Shown here piece by piece: positions 59,970 to 64,000 of a DNA stretch of 64,000 nucleotides. The stretch's first letter is position 1; each line of letters opens with the position of its first letter. The stretch is from Trichopria drosophilae (taxonomy: Eukaryota; Arthropoda; Insecta; Hymenoptera; Diapriidae): positions 146,682,001 to 146,746,000 of the forward strand of contig CM059584.1 of assembly GCA_030407085.1 (NCBI GenBank), written 5' to 3'. The position numbers and the translations under genes were made by a program. The notes below the pieces were generated by a model. That model saw only the letters and a list, made by a program, of their open reading frames with translations, ran no database searches and was not told the DNA's origin.

Positions 59970-60790
59970 ATACGTACGTGGAGTTGGAATACACATCCGG
60001 ATGTTCTCTTTCGGCGCCGCTGGATTGATACCGGCGAAAATAGAGAAACATATTTTGCGTTTTATGTTATTTCTTTGAACACAATAAATTAAAAAAAAAG
60101 AATCTTTGCATGATGCTTTTTGTAGTTTTTCCCGCTGTATTGCATAAAAGTATTAATTTTTAAGTCTAAATAAAAAATAAGAGCAAACAAACTTTTTAAA
60201 TTTAAATTGAAATTCTCATCTATTTAGAAATATTCGAAATTTATGAAAAAATGATGAACAAACACGTATTTAATGTAAAACTGTTCATATATAATTGACC
60301 TGGAAATATTATTGTTTAATGGAACCATCAAAAAAATTAAGTTTCTCGAATTACACGGAAACCTGTGGTATGCAGGGACCATTGTTCTTTTAAATTTAAT
60401 CGCTATCTCTCATCTACATATTATTGAACGAGAACTAATTTTTGTGTTCATTTTGTTCATTTTAAGTCAAACCTCTTTCAGGAAAAATAACTCAATTATA
60501 GATGCATTTCTGCTGTGTGAAGAAAAGTCTTATGTATACGCACGACCTTTTCAAGGGATTCTTTCAATAAAAGTTGAATATTTTATTAATAGAACTATAT
60601 TTTCAACATATTTGAAATCAAATATCTTCGTTTGTTTTATCCCTTAAAGCTGCAATAAAAATGAAACAAAATTTAAATTAAAATTCATAAAAAATGGATT
60701 ACTCTTATTACACATGACAATTTCATCAAAAAACAGATATACTTTTTTTTACGGTACACGGCAGAAAGAGCCTCGGCAAGCCTCGTGCCA
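59970..60790. other. Non-coding, nothing recognised
   Basis: A 111-codon frame at 60312-60647 has no recognisable motif and sits in AT-rich sequence. I do not call it. Confidence 0.5.
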
Positions 60791-60798
60791 AAAATGCC

Positions 60799-61092
60799 CG
60801 GTTTTCGTACCTCGAATTTACGCCATATTGAATTTTTGAAATGTGACTTTAGATTCGGATTCATCAGCGAAAAAACTTAAAGAGACCATTTTATTTCAAT
60901 TTTTAGAATTTTTTATTTCGAATATAAAAGTAAAAGTGTGTTATATTTTTTATTGGATAGGGACTAATTAACCCCCCATATCTCCTAAACGGGACCTATG
61001 CTCATTTTGAGATTTTGCATTTATTATTCTGTTATCATATGTAACAATTTGGCATACAAAAAATGTCGAAATTCGAGGTACGAAAAACGGTC
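60799..61092. repeat. Foldback with CGAATTT/AAATTCG arms
   Basis: CGGTTTTCGTACCTCGAATTT at the left pairs with AAATTCGAGGTACGAAAAACG at the right. The interior includes a GGGACTAATTAACCCCCCATA segment. Confidence 0.6.
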
Positions 61093-61099
61093 ATTTTTT

Positions 61100-62930
61100 T
61101 AATTTTCAACAGTAATTGAGACTAAATGTTCAAAACACAATTACTAATCAAGACCAATGGTTCAGGAATTTGACTGACATTCAGATTCCTAGTAATATAA
61201 TTAATATTATAGGCCTTGAACTAAAACATTCTGTTTGTTTTAAATTAACATAAAGATTTTCTGCTAGCAAAATTTCATGTCAGGAATTGAAGATGGTATC
61301 TCTAATATTTCCAATAAAAGATAAATCAGATAATATTATTACATACGTAAAAAACAGAATGAGACTTAATTAATTATATTTTACAAAACTTGTTGACTAG
61401 CTCTAAAATTTATTTCTTCCCAGAGTTATAACGCCAGTTAAAAATTGTTTAAATATGAATTGATTTTAAGAATAATGGCTCATTTTTTGAAAAAAAAAAA
61501 ATTATCTTCCGAATTTGTTACCTGATAAAAAAAAAGTTACTCAGAAATTGTGAAAAGTAATCATTTTTTTCCTAATAAATAGATGTAGAGAATCTTTTTC
61601 TCGTAAATAATACATAACTCGCTAAAATCCATTAATAATTTAAACAAAAATACTTAACTGCCGAAAAGAAAAAAATTGAGACATTAATAAAAGTTAAAAA
61701 AAGAATAATATAATATAAATAAATTTTTTTAAGAACAGTAATGCTTTCCCTCGTCAACAACATCACTAATAATGGAAATTAATTTATTGTAAACGGTATT
61801 AAATATTTTCCCCAAACATACTATATCCTAGGGTTTAACTACCTTGAATACCCTATTTTATAGTACATAAACTATTTAACTATTTTATAGTAAACAACAC
61901 CTCATATTATTATTATAAAGTATTTTTATTTGGACATAATTTTGAAACATTTGAATCGGAAAAAATGGCATGTCTGTTGTGACCTATACCGGTTTTCAAA
62001 ACGATGGTTTACAAAAATATACTTTTATGTCACTTAATCTGCAGTGAATGTCTTGTAGACATCTATTATTTATTCAAAAATATTTATTTTATAAATAAAT
62101 GTAATTTTATATCGAAGTTTTACCGAAAATTAGTGACTTTTATATCGTTTTTCATGCAGTCTGAAATAAATAGAATGTGTAAATATTTTCTAATAAATAC
62201 GAGAAATCGCCTCGCCCGATATACATAATGTGTGCAGTAAAGTCGAATTATCTCGGATTTCATAAATAATGGACGTTTTTCCATAACACAGCAGATATTG
62301 TTCTTTCAAACTTTATATCTTGTCACTGACGTTGATTAAGTAGAGTTTACTTTTTGTACATGATTTGCTGTTAGAAATAGATTAATGCAATTTAAGTTTT
62401 CACTCAATCTGCGCAGGTTTTAAAATTAATGTACGTTATACAAAATATGGGCGTAGGAATTGGCACATTAATTTAATATTCAGAAAATTTAATTTTTCAG
62501 CGATAACTTTAAATGCGCTGTTAATAGATAATTCATTTTATTCGCATTATATATCATTCATGTCATGAATTATTGTGAAAAATGGAATATTTAATGCATT
62601 TACATTTCGACACCTTTTTACAAACTGACTAATCATAATCACATAAGAACCAAACCACGGAATTACAAATATTATATTTGTAACTAATTAATGAGAAGCA
62701 AGAATAAAATAAAATTGTACTAAATTGTAGTTAAATGTCCCTACAAAATGCCAAATGCATACAATTGTATATCTATAAACATCGTTCGTACGTGCACATA
62801 AGTACATTTGGCATTTTTACCAGCCCCCTACATATTTTGTAGTAAGGCGCCGATTATTAACTCTTGGAAACTGACATTTCTTCTATAAAAGTGAGTTTGC
62901 TCTATTCATTCGAGCTGGTCGGTCACGTGC
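61100..62930. other. Non-coding, nothing recognised
   Basis: Very AT-rich. A weak inverted pair ATGCCAAATGCAT (62748) and ACATTTGGCAT (62803) flanks GTACGTGCAC. No gene seen. Confidence 0.5.
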
Positions 62931-63564
62931 TTAGCTTGCACATTAAATGCCGAGGGGCGGAGCTTACGGAGAAAACGTGCCATGGAGGGGTGACGCGCGT
63001 AAGCCGTACGAACGAAGGGGAATAGGGGAAATGACCGAAAGCCCGCAGCGGTGCCATCTCTCGGGTATAAATTCATCGTCCCAATCGCCCTTATATCCTC
63101 TCTGCGCTTCTACATATATGCGTCTATATTCGTTGATAAGAGTAATGGATATGAATTTTGTTGTCGCAGTGACAGTTTCCATTGTCGATTCAAACAATTT
63201 TTTCCTTTTAAATCACTACGAACCCAGTTTAATGTTTCTTCTGGTTTATTTTTGATATTTGATCACACATTTAGTTTTAAAACATGTAATTGAAAAAAAA
63301 TTAACAATAAATGATTTATACCAAATTAGATTCCCACTGTATGCAGTAATGTGCAAAAACCTGAGTCGAGCTTAAAATTCTTATGATTTTGTTTTGCATT
63401 TTTGAGCATGATAATGACAACCGATTGATTTGAAATTTTATCAGCTTCGTGCCATCAAAACGTATCCAAAAACATGGTTATAGCCTAATTTCATAGTACA
63501 TTTACATTTGTTGCCTTAGTGTTGAGTCAAACAATTTTCTCCTAAATCAATATGAACCTGATAT

Positions 63565-63573
63565 GTGCACACA

Positions 63574-63628
<55 letters not shown>

Positions 63629-63655
63629 GTGTGTGTGTGTGCACATATCATATAT
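63565..63655. repeat. CA microsatellite facing a TG microsatellite (hairpin)
   Basis: A run of CA dinucleotides (63567-63619) turns through ATATATATATG into a TG run (63628-63641), forming a potential perfect stem with flanking ATATGTGCAC and GTGCACATAT. Confidence 0.9.
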
Positions 63656-63663
63656 ACATATAT

Positions 63664-64000
63664 ACAGGGTGATCCAAAAGTTCCGGAACAGCAAAATATC
63701 TCAGCGGGAGTGCATTTTCGAGGAAAATGTTTCAGACAAAAGTTTCAGGATTTTTCCCTGGCTATTTAATGGCGATATTGAATTTGACCTTGAAGGTTAT
63801 TTCAAGGTCAAGTTAATTTTTTTAAATGGGAACCCCTATTTTTTTTCATGGATTCTGAAAGAGCGGGAAATTCTACGTCCGAGTATGATATGATCGATTT
63901 TTCCGGCAAGGTCATTTCAAGGTGAAACTTAAAACTCCCGTAACGGCGAAATATCTCAGAGGGTGTGCATTTCTTTGGAAATTGTTTCAGACAAAAGTTT
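63664..64000 (+). repeat. Start of a CAGGGTG-ended repeat with ~248-bp internal period
   Basis: It begins ACAGGGTGATCCAAAAGTTC, a terminal word I recall from many insect repeats. CGAAATATCTCAGAGGG... at 63944 repeats CAAAATATCTCAGCGGG... at 63692, including TGTTTCAGACAAAAGTTT. It runs off the window edge. Confidence 0.6.

Noticed and set aside
60312..60647. 111-codon hydrophobic open frame
   Set aside because: Composition is typical of AT-rich random sequence; no start context or homology I can see.

Overview
The window is AT-rich eukaryotic DNA with small GT-AG introns and a very heavy load of degenerate DNA transposons, retrotransposon fragments and foldback repeats. The one host gene I recognise is the 3' part of an insect-type beta-heavy spectrin (karst), so the source is an arthropod, most likely an insect. 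The mix of P-element-like, CACTA-like, PIF/Harbinger-like and R4/Dong-like elements would suit many insects, so I do not name an order.

Layout: (1) 2-7953, + strand: thirteen exons of karst, covering the last spectrin repeats, a PH domain and a proline-rich tail, then its 3' UTR. (2) 8.6-13.1 kb: intergenic, with a 1 kb dispersed repeat. (3) 13.1-17.9 kb: a PIF/Harbinger transposase relic, then two decayed members of one unnamed protein family placed tail to tail, with several hairpin elements. (4) 19.2-23.1 kb: a nearly complete non-LTR retrotransposon with reverse transcriptase and restriction-like endonuclease, next to a TAA microsatellite. (5) 23.2-39.9 kb: scattered exons, all on +, whose phases match into one decayed THAP/P-element-type transposase gene. 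Its 11.8 kb central intron holds a palindromic repeat cluster and a 6.6 kb transposon with ~530 bp terminal inverted repeats. That transposon carries one long minus-strand gene whose C-terminal half looks like a FEN1/XPG-type nuclease. (6) 39.9-49.7 kb: no host gene; many foldback elements, tandem repeats and a 3' fragment of a non-LTR element. (7) 49.697-57.449 kb: a CACTG...CAGTG element with TA target duplication and two intact minus-strand genes: a C2H2/TNP2-like transposase and a three-exon partner that starts with a CIDE-N-like domain. (8) 57.5-64 kb: repeats only (GC-rich island, 70-bp minisatellite, foldbacks, CA/TG hairpin).

The most interesting items are the TIR element whose only visible enzyme is a FEN1-like nuclease, together with small foldbacks that share its terminal signature, and the CACTA-like element whose second gene begins with a domain otherwise known from apoptotic DNA-fragmentation proteins. 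All family calls were made by eye from translated motifs; no database search was possible.
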